Assembly (NCBI GenBank): GCA_965276835.1
Contig: OZ255631.1
Location: 3,348,001 to 3,412,000, forward strand
DNA from: BOG-932 sp965276835
Lineage (GTDB): Bacteria > Pseudomonadota > Alphaproteobacteria > BOG-932 > Roseiterribacteraceae
Direction of reading: 5' to 3'
DNA: 64,000 nucleotides
Within the stretch, counting starts at the first letter, position 1. Each line of letters starts with the position of its first letter. A program made the position numbers and the translations under genes. The notes beneath the pieces are model-generated. The model saw nothing but the letters and a program-made list of their open reading frames with translations, ran no database searches and was not told where the DNA came from. Below are positions 1 through 9,383 of this stretch, piece by piece.

Positions 1-663
<663 letters not shown>

Positions 664-667
<4 letters not shown>

Positions 668-1941
668 GACTTGCTCTCCGAATGCCCCGCAGAGGACCGC
701 CCATTCAGCCAGGACGATGCCGCGCTCCCGAAGGCGTCGCGCACATCCTCCCGATCGATTTCGTCCAATGCGCCGCCGATGAAACCCTGGATCAAAAGCG
801 CCCGCGCCTCCGCTTCCGGAATGCCGCGTGCGCGCAGGAAGAACAGCGCGTCCGCATCCAACCGGCCAACGGTCGCGCCGTGGCTGCATTTGACGTCGTC
901 GGCGTGAATTTCAAGCTCCGGCTTCACATCGGCCTCGGCCTTGGGCGACAGCAGCAGGGTTTGGCTCAGCTGATAACCGTCGGTTTTCTGCGCCTGCGGC
1001 CGCACCAAAATTTTTCCCTGATAGACAGCACGGCCGTCGTCGTCGATCACACCCTTCTGGGTCTGGCGCGACGAACAATGATCGGCCTGATGATCGATCA
1101 GGATCGTGGTGTCGGCATGGCGATCGCCATCGACCAGATAGGCGCCGTCGACCTGCGCGGCGCCGCCGGGCTGGCGCAAGGCCACCTCGACCTCGCGCCG
1201 CACCAATCCGCCGCCGGCGGTGAGCGCGAAACTGCGATAGGTCGCGTCGCGCCCGACCGTCACGGTGACGGTCTCCAGCGCGGTCGATGCCTCGGGCTCG
1301 GAATGCATGACATAGTGACGAAGGCTGGCGCCGTTTCCCAGCGCGACCTCGGCCACCTGATTGGTGAAACCGCCACCAGGGCCGCCCAGATGACGTTCCA
1401 CCAGCACAGCCTCGGCCATGTCGCCCAAGGCGACCAGAAGGCGCGGATGGGCGACCGGCCCGTCGCCATCGCTGACGAACACAGCCTCGATCGTGCCCTC
1501 CACCGCAGCGCCGCGCGGCACCACCAGGACGAGCCCGTCCTCGATCCAGGCGGTGTTGAGCGCGGCCATCGGCCGCCGGTCGATCGCCGCACTGACGCCC
1601 AGGCGGCCTTCGAGCAGGTTCGGGTGATTGGCGAGAACATCCGCGAGGCTGGCCAGCATCGCGTTCTGCGGCAAAGCGCCGATATGCGACCGGTCGGCGT
1701 CGAAGCGGCCGTTGACGAAGACCAGGCGATGCTTGGCATCCGCGACCAGTGCTTCGATCTTCTGCGCGGTGCCGGGGGCAGCCTTCGACGGCTCGAATGT
1801 CAACGCTTTCAGCTTGTTCAGGCCGGTATATTTCCAGACCTCCTGCCGCTGGGTCGGCAGGCCGGTCTCGCCGAAGCGCGCCTGTCCGGCGGCGCGCAGC
1901 GCGGTCAGCCAGCCCGGCTGAGTGTGGACGGCGGTGCTCAT
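664..1941 (-). CDS. sufD: Fe-S cluster assembly protein SufD
   Basis: Scaffold partner in the SufBC2D complex, which builds Fe-S clusters under stress or as the housekeeping system. 425 residues, normal for SufD. The C-terminal SufB/SufD core is recognisable by the CSHGATVGRLDADALFFL stretch (residues about 352-369), which includes the conserved His of SufD. The N-terminal third is variable, as expected. The ATG overlaps the sufC stop by four bases and the stop overlaps the sufS start by four bases, so it lies within a tightly coupled operon. Identity is secure from both sequence and position. Confidence 0.96.
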
Positions 1942-2690
1942 GCGGCTTTCCCGGCGTCGAACTCGGCATAGCCGGTCTTTTCCAGCTCATGCGCCAGTTC
2001 CGGCCCGCCCGAGCGGCGGATCAGGCCATGGGCCAGCACGTGGATTTTGTCCGGCACGATATATTCGAGCAGGCGCTGATAGTGCGTGATGACCAGCATC
2101 GACCGGCCCGGATCGCGCAGCGCGTTGACGCCGTCGGCAACCACCCGCAGGGCGTCGATATCCAGGCCGCTATCGGTTTCGTCGAGGATCGCGAAGCTGG
2201 GTTCCAGCATCGCCATCTGCAGGATTTCGTTGCGCTTTTTCTCGCCGCCGGAAAACCCGACATTGACCGCGCGCTTCATCATCTCGTCGGTGATGCCGAG
2301 CTTCTTCGACTTGTCCTTCACCGCGCGCATGAACTGGATGGCGTCCAGATCCTTCTCGCCGCGCGAACGGCGTACGGCATTGACCGCGGTGCGCAGGAAA
2401 GTCGCGTTCGGCACGCCGGGGATTTCAACCGGGTACTGGAAGGCGAGGAAGATGCCCGCCGCTGCGCGTTCTTCCGGGTTGAGCGCCAGCAGCTCCTTGC
2501 CGTTGAACGTCACCGTTCCGCCGGTGATCTCATAGCCTTCGCGGCCCGACAGCACATAGGACAGGGTCGATTTGCCCGAACCGTTCGGCCCCATGATGGC
2601 ATGCACTTCGCCCGCCGGAATCGACAGGCTGAGGCCCTTCAGGATTTCGCGGTCGCCGACCGAGACGTGCAGATCGTTGATTTCAAGCAT
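1938..2690 (-). CDS. sufC: Fe-S cluster assembly ATPase SufC
   Basis: ABC-type ATPase of the SufBC2D scaffold; ATP hydrolysis drives the conformational change needed for cluster assembly. 250 residues with Walker A GPNGSGKST (34-42), the SufC-type signature FSGGEKKR (146-153) and Walker B FAILDETDSGLD (166-177). It has no membrane segments, as expected for this soluble ABC ATPase. It overlaps sufD by four bases and follows the tautomerase gene by 15 bases. Confidence 0.98.
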   Translation of the reverse strand: MLEINDLHVSVGDREILKGLSLSIPAGEVHAIMGPNGSGKSTLSYVLSGREGYEITGGTVTFNGKELLALNPEERAAAGIFLAFQYPVEIPGVPNATFLRTAVNAVRRSRGEKDLDAIQFMRAVKDKSKKLGITDEMMKRAVNVGFSGGEKKRNEILQMAMLEPSFAILDETDSGLDIDALRVVADGVNALRDPGRSMLVITHYQRLLEYIVPDKIHVLAHGLIRRSGGPELAHELEKTGYAEFDAGKAA

Positions 2691-2705
2691 TCGTCAAACC
2701 TAACT

Positions 2706-2891
2706 TCACTTATCGGCCATCAGCTTGCCGCCGACGCCCCAATTTTCTTTTGCGACATCCTCGATCACCACGAAGATCGAGTCCGGGTTGGTCTTGGCGA
2801 TCCGCGCCGTTTCGCGCGTCAGCACCGCGACCAGTTCCCGCTTTTGTTCGACCGAACGGCCGGCCAGCATTTCAACGCGGATGACCGGCAT
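2706..2891 (-). CDS. 4-oxalocrotonate tautomerase-like protein inside the suf operon
   Basis: A 61-residue protein of the 4-oxalocrotonate tautomerase superfamily. It starts MPVIRVEM, so Met removal exposes the catalytic Pro1. Arg11 is present (AGRSVEQK), and the C-terminal WGVGG turn is typical. The position of Arg39 of classical 4-OT is Phe, so the natural substrate is probably not 4-oxalocrotonate. The start is fixed by a TGATG overlap with the sufB stop; a longer in-frame reading has no support. Its place between sufB and sufC is unusual and implies co-expression with Fe-S assembly. The biological role is unknown. Confidence 0.9.
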   Translation of the reverse strand: MPVIRVEMLAGRSVEQKRELVAVLTRETARIAKTNPDSIFVVIEDVAKENWGVGGKLMADK

Positions 2892-4399
2892 CAGCCGACG
2901 CTGCCTTCCAGCGAGATGCCGATCAGCTTCTGCGCCTCGACCGCGAATTCCATCGGGAGCTTCTGCATGACCTCGCGGCAGAAGCCGTTGACGATCAGCG
3001 CCACAGCATCCTCGGAGCTGAGACCCCGCTGGCGGCAATAGAACAGCTGGTCGTCCGAGATCTTCGCCGTCGTCGCCTCATGCTCGATCGTCGCCGAGGC
3101 ATTGCGGCTTTCGATATAGGGCACGGTATGCGCGCCGGACGTGTCGCCGATCAGCAGGCTGTCACACTGCGTATAGTTGCGCGCGCCCTCTGCCTTGGGC
3201 AGGACGCGGACCAGGCCGCGATAAGTGTTCTGCCCGTGGCCGGCGGAGATGCCCTTGGAGATGATCCGCGATCGAGTGTTCTTGCCGATATGGATCATCT
3301 TCGTGCCGGTATCGGCCTGCTGATAATTGTTGGTGATCGCGACGGAATAGAACTCGCCCACCGAATTATCGCCCTGCAGAATGCAGCTCGGATATTTCCA
3401 GGTGATCGCCGAACCGGTTTCGACCTGGGTCCAGGAAATCTTGGAATTCCGGCCACGGCAGGCGCCGCGCTTGGTCACGAAATTATAGATGCCGCCCTTG
3501 CCCTCGGCGTCGCCCGGATACCAGTTCTGGACCGTCGAGTATTTGATCTCGGCGTCGTCGAGCGCCACCAGCTCGACCACTGCGGCGTGCAATTGGTTTT
3601 CGTCGCGCTGAGGCGCGGTGCAGCCCTCCAGATAGGACACATAGCTGCCCTTGTCGGCGATGATCAGCGTGCGTTCGAACTGTCCGGTGTTCTTGGCGTT
3701 GATGCGGAAATAGGTCGACAGCTCCATCGGGCAGCGCACGCCCGGCGGGATATAGGCGAACGACCCGTCGGTGAAGACCGCCGAATTCAGCGTCGCATAG
3801 CTGTTGTCGCTATAGGGCACGACCGAGCCCAGATATTTCTGGACCAGTTCGGGATGGTCGCGCACCGCCTCGGAAATCGGGCAGAAGATGACGCCGGCGT
3901 CCGACAGCACCTTGCGGAAAGTGGTCGCCACCGACACGGAGTCGAACACCGCATCGACCGCGACCGGCATGCGTTCGTTGCCGTCGGCATCCAGGCCCGG
4001 CTCGACGCCGGCCAGGATTTCCTGCTCCCTGAGCGGGATGCCCAGCTTCTCATAGGTGCGCAGCAGTTCGGGGTCGACCTCGTCCAGGCTTTTCGGCCCA
4101 GCCTTCTGCTTCGGCGCGGAATAATAATAGGCGTCCTGGAAGTCGATTTCCGGGAAGTTGAGCATAGCCCATTCCGGCTCTTCCATCGTCAGCCAGGCAC
4201 GATAGGCCTTGAGCCGCCAGTCGAGCAGCCACCCCGGCTCGTCCTTTTTCGCGGAGATGAAGCGGATGGTGTCTTCGCTGAGGCCCTTGGGCGCGGTTTC
4301 GCTCTCGATGTCGGTGACGAAACCGTATTTGTATTTCTGGTCGGCCATCGCCCGGAATTCGGCGTTGGTCTGATCCCGATTTTCAATATTGCCGTCCAT
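2891..4399 (-). CDS. sufB: Fe-S cluster assembly protein SufB
   Basis: Core scaffold of the SufBC2D complex. About 502 residues, full length. Recognisable SufB features are SYLEGCTAPQRDENQLHAA with the conserved Cys near residue 260, the IKYSTVQNWYPGD block, and NYTQCDSLLIGD with the Cys near residue 412 that corresponds to the cluster/persulfide Cys of E. coli SufB. Start chosen at the ATG whose A overlaps the regulator stop (TGATG); the codon before it is TTG. It directly follows the Rrf2 regulator. No iscS-type desulfurase lies between regulator and sufB, unlike several alphaproteobacterial suf operons. Confidence 0.97.
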   Translation of the reverse strand: MDGNIENRDQTNAEFRAMADQKYKYGFVTDIESETAPKGLSEDTIRFISAKKDEPGWLLDWRLKAYRAWLTMEEPEWAMLNFPEIDFQDAYYYSAPKQKAGPKSLDEVDPELLRTYEKLGIPLREQEILAGVEPGLDADGNERMPVAVDAVFDSVSVATTFRKVLSDAGVIFCPISEAVRDHPELVQKYLGSVVPYSDNSYATLNSAVFTDGSFAYIPPGVRCPMELSTYFRINAKNTGQFERTLIIADKGSYVSYLEGCTAPQRDENQLHAAVVELVALDDAEIKYSTVQNWYPGDAEGKGGIYNFVTKRGACRGRNSKISWTQVETGSAITWKYPSCILQGDNSVGEFYSVAITNNYQQADTGTKMIHIGKNTRSRIISKGISAGHGQNTYRGLVRVLPKAEGARNYTQCDSLLIGDTSGAHTVPYIESRNASATIEHEATTAKISDDQLFYCRQRGLSSEDAVALIVNGFCREVMQKLPMEFAVEAQKLIGISLEGSVG

Positions 4400-4851
4400 C
4401 AACGCAAACCCTGTTCCGGCCTGATCTCAAGCACGGGCGCACCGGCAAACGGCACGGCCATGTCGGCCAAAGTGACATCTTCGAGCGCATCGCGAATGGC
4501 GCGATTGACCCGGTTCCAATTTCCCCGCATCGAGCAGAGCTGCTCCACGCCGCAATGGTCCGAAGACCCCTCGACACAGGCGGTCAGCGCGATCGGCCCG
4601 TCCACCGCGACGATGATCTCAGCCACCGTGATATCCGCCGCGGGCCGCGCCAGACCGTAGCCGCCATTGCTGCCGCGCTGCGACGCCAGCAGGGACGAAC
4701 GCGCCAGTAATTTCAGAATTTTGGCGGCCGTGGGCTCGGGCACGGCGCTGCGTTCAGCAAGCCGCGCGGTCGTATACACCTCGCCTTCGCGTGCCGCCAT
4801 ATAGGACAGCATCACCACGGCGTAGTCGGCCAATTTGCTCAAACGGATCAA
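4399..4851 (-). CDS. Rrf2-family SUF operon regulator
   Basis: A 150-residue Rrf2/IscR-like winged-helix repressor, first gene of the suf operon and probably autoregulatory. The N-terminal HTH (LSKLADYAVVMLSYMA) and the wing RGSNGGYGLARP are typical. Three cysteines, C92, C100 and C106 (C-x7-C-x5-C), match the Fe-S ligand region of this family, so the protein probably senses cluster supply. The best start is TTG: no ATG or GTG is in frame upstream, and the family usually begins M-x-R-L-S-K-L. The Shine-Dalgarno is weak. A dyad operator lies just upstream at 4864-4880. Confidence 0.93.
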   Translation of the reverse strand: MIRLSKLADYAVVMLSYMAAREGEVYTTARLAERSAVPEPTAAKILKLLARSSLLASQRGSNGGYGLARPAADITVAEIIVAVDGPIALTACVEGSSDHCGVEQLCSMRGNWNRVNRAIRDALEDVTLADMAVPFAGAPVLEIRPEQGLR

Positions 4852-4863
4852 GTTCGCACCAAT

Positions 4864-4880
4864 AGGACTAAATCAGTCCT
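4864..4880. promoter_or_regulatory. Dyad operator for the Rrf2 regulator
   Basis: Perfect inverted repeat AGGACT-AAATC-AGTCCT, 13 bases upstream of the regulator start. It lies at the predicted transcription start of the suf promoter, so a bound repressor would block initiation. Two half sites with a short A/T-rich centre are typical of Rrf2-family operators. Assignment to this regulator is inferred from position. Confidence 0.65.
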
Positions 4881-4883
4881 CTT

Positions 4884-4911
4884 TAAATACGATCACGTGG
4901 GTGAAGGTCAA
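4884..4911 (-). promoter_or_regulatory. Predicted sigma-70 promoter of the suf operon
   Basis: On the minus strand TTGACC (4911-4906), a 16-base spacer and TATTTA (4889-4884). Predicted start near 4877, inside the AGGACT dyad, leaving a leader of about 26 bases before the TTG start of the regulator. Confidence 0.55.
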
Positions 4912-4926
4912 GCCGTGAGGGCTGAT

Positions 4927-5808
4927 TTAGACGCCGTCGATGGCGAAGTTCGGCCCGAAACCAGGTTTGTGGCCGAAAGTTTGTTCGCACAGGCTATAGC
5001 GTGGGGGTTCGTAATGCTCCGCAGCGGTGAAAGGCGCATGGAATCGCGCCTGTCCGTCTGCGTCCGCCAGTTCATCGTCACGCAGGAAAAAAGCGTTTAT
5101 CCCGGTCAAGGAACAGCCGACCAAGGAGTAGCCTTTGGTGCGCCCCAGTTTTTCGAGCATGGTGAGGCTGGCGCCGAAATAATTGGTTTCGTTCCACACC
5201 GCGTCCGGCCGGTAGGGAATCACAAAATCGAGCGGCGGCGGATAACTGGCATTGTATTCGATAACGACGACCCGCGGCCGGACCCACTCGATCGCCTTCC
5301 AAACCCAGTAGTCATTGCCGTCGATATCGATGGAGAGAAGGTCCAGCTCGTCTTCGATGGAGACATCTTCCTGCCAATTGCCGATCAATGTTTCGATATT
5401 TTCCGCCGTCACCATCGTGTTGACCACGCTGAGGCGGCCGGTCGCAATGGCGTCGGCCTGATTGACCTTTACCTTACCGATATCTGCGACCGAACTGTCG
5501 AGCCAAAGCCCCTGCCACCCGGCTGCGAGCAGCAGTGCGGTGTTACACTGAACGCCGCCCTCAACGCCGAACTCGACGAACCGGCGGCTGCGCATCCCGA
5601 TGCGATTGAAAATCTCAAGAATGATGCCGTCTTCGTCATTCTGGCTGAAGGTCTTTTTGCCGAACCGTGTCAGTCGCAGCGGCTCGAGCGCGCGTGGGGT
5701 CGTTCGCAGTTCATCCCACCAACGGGACAGCGCAACCCGCTGAAGCGCTCGTATTGCGCGCAGTTCCAGTTTTGCTTGGTTGTCCATTTGACGCTGCGGA
5801 ACCTGCAT
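4927..5808 (-). CDS. FkbM-like SAM-dependent methyltransferase family protein
   Basis: A 293-residue Rossmann-type protein of a widespread, poorly characterised family related to FkbM methyltransferases. SAM-site motif RFVEFGVEGG (76-85), then LLSIDIDGNDYWVW (157-170) with the acidic strand end, then VVVIEYNASYP, and a C-terminal YFGASLTMLEKLG / YSLVGCSLTGINAFF block. No signal peptide or membrane segment. It follows the next FkbM gene by three bases, so the two are co-transcribed. ATG at 5787 is a possible alternative start. The substrate, probably a sugar or other small acceptor, is unknown. Confidence 0.8.
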   Translation of the reverse strand: MQVPQRQMDNQAKLELRAIRALQRVALSRWWDELRTTPRALEPLRLTRFGKKTFSQNDEDGIILEIFNRIGMRSRRFVEFGVEGGVQCNTALLLAAGWQGLWLDSSVADIGKVKVNQADAIATGRLSVVNTMVTAENIETLIGNWQEDVSIEDELDLLSIDIDGNDYWVWKAIEWVRPRVVVIEYNASYPPPLDFVIPYRPDAVWNETNYFGASLTMLEKLGRTKGYSLVGCSLTGINAFFLRDDELADADGQARFHAPFTAAEHYEPPRYSLCEQTFGHKPGFGPNFAIDGV

Positions 5809-5811
5809 GGG

Positions 5812-6978
5812 TCAGTCGAAACGCGCAAAAATGTCCGAGTGATCCAGCGACATCAGTTCAGGAAGCTCGATCGGGCGCGTCTGACCGTCCTGCTCGATTC
5901 GGTAGACCGAATATCCCAGTTCGACGGTAAGCAATTCATAAAGCCGCTCGGCGAGGCCGTCTTCCGTCATGAAGAAGCTGGGATGCCATTCCATGACCAG
6001 GCTGGGCTTGTGCTCGACGAACAGGGCTCGCGCGCCCAGCACGACCTCCATCTCAAATCCTTCAACGTCGATCTTGATAAGATCCGGGCGCGGGAACAGC
6101 CCCTCGGCAAACATGTCGGACAAGCGTCTGGCACGAACCTGCAGCGGCGTTGCCGTAACATGGTAGCGGGTTTCGGCCGATTGCACGATGTCCGCACGCA
6201 TCGTGTTGCTGCCCTGGAAACGATCGAATTCATAGATCGTCAGTTCACCGTCGATATTGGCTGCGGCAACCGGAAGAACGGTGGAAATGGATTGAAACCC
6301 ATTCATCGTCAGGTTGTCCGATACCATCCGGGCAAGCCAGGGAATTGCTTCGATTGCAACGACCCGCCCGTTGCGGCCGACGCATCCCGCGGCGACGACT
6401 GCGTAAACGCCCATGTTGGCGCCGACATCGACATAGACCATGCCCGGACGGAGCTGATGCTGAAAGAACTTGGTCATTCCCAGATCGAAATAGCCGTCAC
6501 GAATGATGTGCGGGGTAATGGAGCGATCCGCGCCGGATAGAACCATGAAGTGGCCGAGAGAGGTTTCAGCAAGCACCTGGCCGCCGCCGACATATGTCGC
6601 GTTCATCCGCGCACGGCGCGCCGGCGGCGTTTTCGCCTCCTCCGAGGCGGCCCAAGCCTGAATGTCGTTAATCGCACCCAGATGCCGGGCTTCGGCGTCC
6701 AGAGCCGGACCATCGGCGGTCAGAACGATAAAGACTTCGTTTGCGAAACCCGGATGCAGTCGCGCCAACGCCCCCCGGAGGAAATTCGGTTCCAGCTCTC
6801 TGAAGCGTCCCTTGTGCAGAACCAGAGCATCCATCTCGGTCGCATCGCCCGTACTTAGGTTACCGTAGGCACGGTTGACCGAAAAAATCTCATTCATCTC
6901 AATCGGAGCAGCGACCTTCCGCCCGGAGAAACCGTTCGCATTGAGAAAGTCGGCAACCGCATGCCAAAATTGATCCAT
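5812..6978 (-). CDS. FkbM family methyltransferase
   Basis: A 388-residue protein with a C-terminal FkbM-type methyltransferase domain: SAM-binding VDVGANMGVYAVVAAG (183-198), the acidic VVAIEAIP strand and LIKIDVEGFEMEVV near residue 300. The first 160 residues match no family I recognise and may fix acceptor specificity. FkbM enzymes O-methylate sugars or polyketides. With the downstream relative it forms a two-gene unit not obviously linked to suf. The start has a GAGAG Shine-Dalgarno a few bases upstream. Confidence 0.82.
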   Translation of the reverse strand: MDQFWHAVADFLNANGFSGRKVAAPIEMNEIFSVNRAYGNLSTGDATEMDALVLHKGRFRELEPNFLRGALARLHPGFANEVFIVLTADGPALDAEARHLGAINDIQAWAASEEAKTPPARRARMNATYVGGGQVLAETSLGHFMVLSGADRSITPHIIRDGYFDLGMTKFFQHQLRPGMVYVDVGANMGVYAVVAAGCVGRNGRVVAIEAIPWLARMVSDNLTMNGFQSISTVLPVAAANIDGELTIYEFDRFQGSNTMRADIVQSAETRYHVTATPLQVRARRLSDMFAEGLFPRPDLIKIDVEGFEMEVVLGARALFVEHKPSLVMEWHPSFFMTEDGLAERLYELLTVELGYSVYRIEQDGQTRPIELPELMSLDHSDIFARFD

Positions 6979-7118
6979 TGCTCTCTTTCAGCCTCACAAC
7001 ACCGGAAGTCACCTGGCTTCGACTTCGTCCGTCCCAAAGCGTCTTACCCGCATTGGGTAGGTTTACAAGTGGGCGCGAATACGGATGACCGCGCGCCGGT
7101 TTCTCTCGTCGCTCTTGC

Positions 7119-7147
7119 TTGCCGTGCTGAGAGGCAGCCGGTAGATA
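7119..7147 (+). promoter_or_regulatory. Possible promoter for the TerC/ExoD genes
   Basis: TTGCCG (7119-7124), a 17-base spacer and TAGATA (7142-7147) lie 44 bases before the TerC start. The match is moderate. In the same 212-base gap (6979-7190) a small TACCC/GGGTA hairpin sits near 7045-7060; nothing else was recognised. Confidence 0.3.
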
Positions 7148-7190
7148 GCTGCGACATGCAACACAGTATCAAGTCGGCCGGGGCACGGCG

Positions 7191-7790
7191 ATGAGCGGCA
7201 TCACCTGGGAAGCGGCCGCAACGCTGCTTCAGATCGCGTTCATCGATCTGGTGTTGGCCGGGGACAACGCCATCGTTGTCGGTCTCGCCGTCGCCCGCCT
7301 GCCCCCGGAAAACCGGCGCCGGGCGATCGTGGTCGGCATGGCCGGCGCCGTGGTGCTGCGGATTCTGTTTTCGCTGATCGCGCTCAGTCTTCTGGAAATC
7401 GTCGGCCTGACCCTGGCGGGCGGCATCTTGTTGGTCTGGGTCGCGTGGAAATTGTTTCGCGAACTTCGCGCCGGGGAAACCGACGCAGACGGCCATGCGA
7501 TCCCCGCGCGTACGACATTGCGCGGTGCGGTCGGCGCAATCCTGCTGGCCGATGTCTCGATGTCGCTGGACAATGCGCTGGCGGTAGCGGGCGCCGCCGA
7601 AGACCACCCGGCCTTGCTCGTTTTCGGCCTTATCCTGTCGGTCGCCTTGATGGCGGTTGCGGCGGAATGGGTGGCGCGGCTGATCGCCAGATACCGCTGG
7701 CTGGGTTATGCCGGCCTGGCGGTCGTCGCCTATGTGGCGATCGACATGATCGTCAAAGGCAGCCGCGAAGTCATTCAGCACGTGTTGTGA
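7191..7790 (+). CDS. TerC/YjbE-family integral membrane protein
   Basis: A 199-residue inner-membrane protein of the TerC family, members of which export metal ions (often Mn2+) or confer tellurite resistance. Two inverted half-repeats each carry the acidic family motif: DLVLAGDNA (19-27) and ADVSMSLDNA (120-129). About six hydrophobic helices are visible, with a charged loop at residues 90-110. The stop overlaps the ExoD start by one base (TGATG), so they are translationally coupled. Metal specificity cannot be read from sequence, and no yybP-ykoY-like element is evident upstream. Confidence 0.9.
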   Translation: MSGITWEAAATLLQIAFIDLVLAGDNAIVVGLAVARLPPENRRRAIVVGMAGAVVLRILFSLIALSLLEIVGLTLAGGILLVWVAWKLFRELRAGETDADGHAIPARTTLRGAVGAILLADVSMSLDNALAVAGAAEDHPALLVFGLILSVALMAVAAEWVARLIARYRWLGYAGLAVVAYVAIDMIVKGSREVIQHVL

Positions 7791-8434
7791 TGCCGGATAC
7801 CAAACTGCCGGACATCGAGACTGCGGAACCCCTTCTCCCGACGTCCGAGTTGCTGATCCATCTGGTGGCCGACGGCGCCGAGGACGAAATGACCGTCGGT
7901 GCGTTGATCGACGGGTTGGGCGGGCGCGCTTTCAGCATCATCCTGTTGCTGTTGACGCTGCCGATTGCGGTGCCGGGACCGCCGGGCCTGCCTATGGTCT
8001 TCGCTGTTCCTCTCCTGATCCTGACGGCGCAGCTTTGGCTGGGACGGCCGGTCCCCTGGCTGCCGGGTTTCGTCCGCCGCCGGCGTTTTTCGCGCAGCGC
8101 GCTGCTTGTCGTCCTGCGCAAGGTCCGGCCGACATTGGCCCGGCTGGAGAGCATCTGCCGCCCGCGCCTGACCGCGCTCAGCGACGGAGTCGGCCAGCGC
8201 TGGATCGGGGCGTTTTTCTTTCTGTGCGCCCTGGTGCTGACCAACCCTGTGCCGATCCCGTTCAGTCACCTGCCGCTGGCCTTGGCGCTGGCCGTCCTGT
8301 CATTGGGCTTTGTCGAGCGCGACGGGGTGATTATGATCGGCGCGATGCTGGCCGCGCTGACCGGCGTCGCCATCAACATCTCGCTGACCGGCGGGGCCCT
8401 GGTGTTGGGGATCAAATTCCTTCATCTGGCCTGA
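7790..8434 (+). CDS. exoD: ExoD-family exopolysaccharide synthesis protein
   Basis: A 214-residue membrane protein of the ExoD family, first linked to exopolysaccharide production and alkali tolerance in rhizobia. The pattern is LTVGALIDGLGGRAF-like (here MTVGALIDGLGGRAF), a hydrophobic LLLLTLPIAVPGPPGLP hairpin, the WLGRPVPWLPGFVRRR loop and three C-terminal hydrophobic segments. Start ATG at 7790 is fixed by the TGATG overlap with TerC; the same frame is open further upstream but only in antiphase to TerC. The link to polysaccharide fits the galU-ugd genes downstream. Confidence 0.87.
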   Translation: MPDTKLPDIETAEPLLPTSELLIHLVADGAEDEMTVGALIDGLGGRAFSIILLLLTLPIAVPGPPGLPMVFAVPLLILTAQLWLGRPVPWLPGFVRRRRFSRSALLVVLRKVRPTLARLESICRPRLTALSDGVGQRWIGAFFFLCALVLTNPVPIPFSHLPLALALAVLSLGFVERDGVIMIGAMLAALTGVAINISLTGGALVLGIKFLHLA

Positions 8435-8462
8435 CCGGCCCCCGAAACCTTATCCGAAAACG

Positions 8463-9293
8463 ATGAACCAGAAGAAAACCCCAAGTCCGCAGATTATCGT
8501 CTTCGGCAACGAAAAGGGCGGGTCCGGCAAATCGACCGCCGCCATGCAGGTTGTCGTCGGCCTTTTGCGGCAAGGCCATTCCGTGGCGGCGCTGGATCTG
8601 GACGCACGCCAGGGAACGCTGTCGCGCTATCTGTCGAACCGCCAGGCGCGTGGCGGCCTGCCGATGCCTGTCCATGCCGCAATCCTGCCCAGCGGCCTCA
8701 ATGACGGCGCCGCCGCGGAGCAGGCGGACCGGACGGCGTTCGACGCCGCCATCGCCAATTTCGCCGACTGCGATTTCGTCATCGCCGACACGCCGGGCAA
8801 CGACACGAAGCTTTCCCGCCTGGCCCATGCCCGGGCGGATACGCTGGTGACGCCGATCAACGACAGCTTCGTCGATTTCGACCTGCTGGCCCGGGTCGAT
8901 CCCACAACCCGCAAGATACTGGGTCCCAGCGTCTATGCCGAGCTGGTCTGGGACCGGCGCAAGGAACGCGCCATGGCCGGCGGGACCCCGATCGACTGGA
9001 TCGTGATGCGCAACCGCCTGGGTCACAGCGAGGCGCGCAACAAACGCGAGATGGGCGAAGCACTGGGCGAGTTGGCGAGACGCATCGGTTTCCGCACCGC
9101 GCCCGGCTTTGGCGAGCGTGTGATTTTTCGGGAACTTTTCCTGACCGGACTGACATTGTTCGACCTGGGTGCTGGCGTCGGTGGACCGCCCTTGGCAATG
9201 TCGCATCTGGCGGGCCGGCAAGAGGCGCGAGCCCTGATCGACGCCATCCTGGCCGGGCCGCCGCGCCGCGAAAATGTCGGAATCAAACGCTGA
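8463..9293 (+). CDS. mipZ: Division-plane positioning ATPase MipZ
   Basis: ParA/MinD-type P-loop ATPase that forms a polar gradient and inhibits FtsZ, placing the division site in alphaproteobacteria that lack Min. 276 residues. The deviant Walker A is NEKGGSGKST (16-25), followed by LDLDARQGTLSRYL, the Walker-B-like FVIADTPGND and the MipZ-specific TPINDSFVDFD. The RNRLGHSEARNKR and RVIFRELFLTGLTLFDL blocks also match MipZ rather than chromosomal ParA. No parB is adjacent. It lies 28 bases after ExoD with a poor Shine-Dalgarno. Confidence 0.93.
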   Translation: MNQKKTPSPQIIVFGNEKGGSGKSTAAMQVVVGLLRQGHSVAALDLDARQGTLSRYLSNRQARGGLPMPVHAAILPSGLNDGAAAEQADRTAFDAAIANFADCDFVIADTPGNDTKLSRLAHARADTLVTPINDSFVDFDLLARVDPTTRKILGPSVYAELVWDRRKERAMAGGTPIDWIVMRNRLGHSEARNKREMGEALGELARRIGFRTAPGFGERVIFRELFLTGLTLFDLGAGVGGPPLAMSHLAGRQEARALIDAILAGPPRRENVGIKR

Positions 9294-9383
9294 ACAGGCG
9301 CTTTTGGGGCTAATCCTAAAAACTGCTCCCCAGCCGCGGCGTGGCCCCGTACAACTCTATGACGCCACCCTTAAGGACAGACG

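Noticed and set aside
6979..7190. A yybP-ykoY (Mn2+) riboswitch ahead of the TerC gene
   Set aside because: TerC genes often follow this element, but I see none of its conserved loops here, only a small TACCC/GGGTA hairpin.
6961..7194. A 77-codon plus-strand frame whose stop overlaps the TerC start
   Set aside because: It starts inside the FkbM gene on the other strand, has no recognisable motif or Shine-Dalgarno, and the overlap is probably chance.
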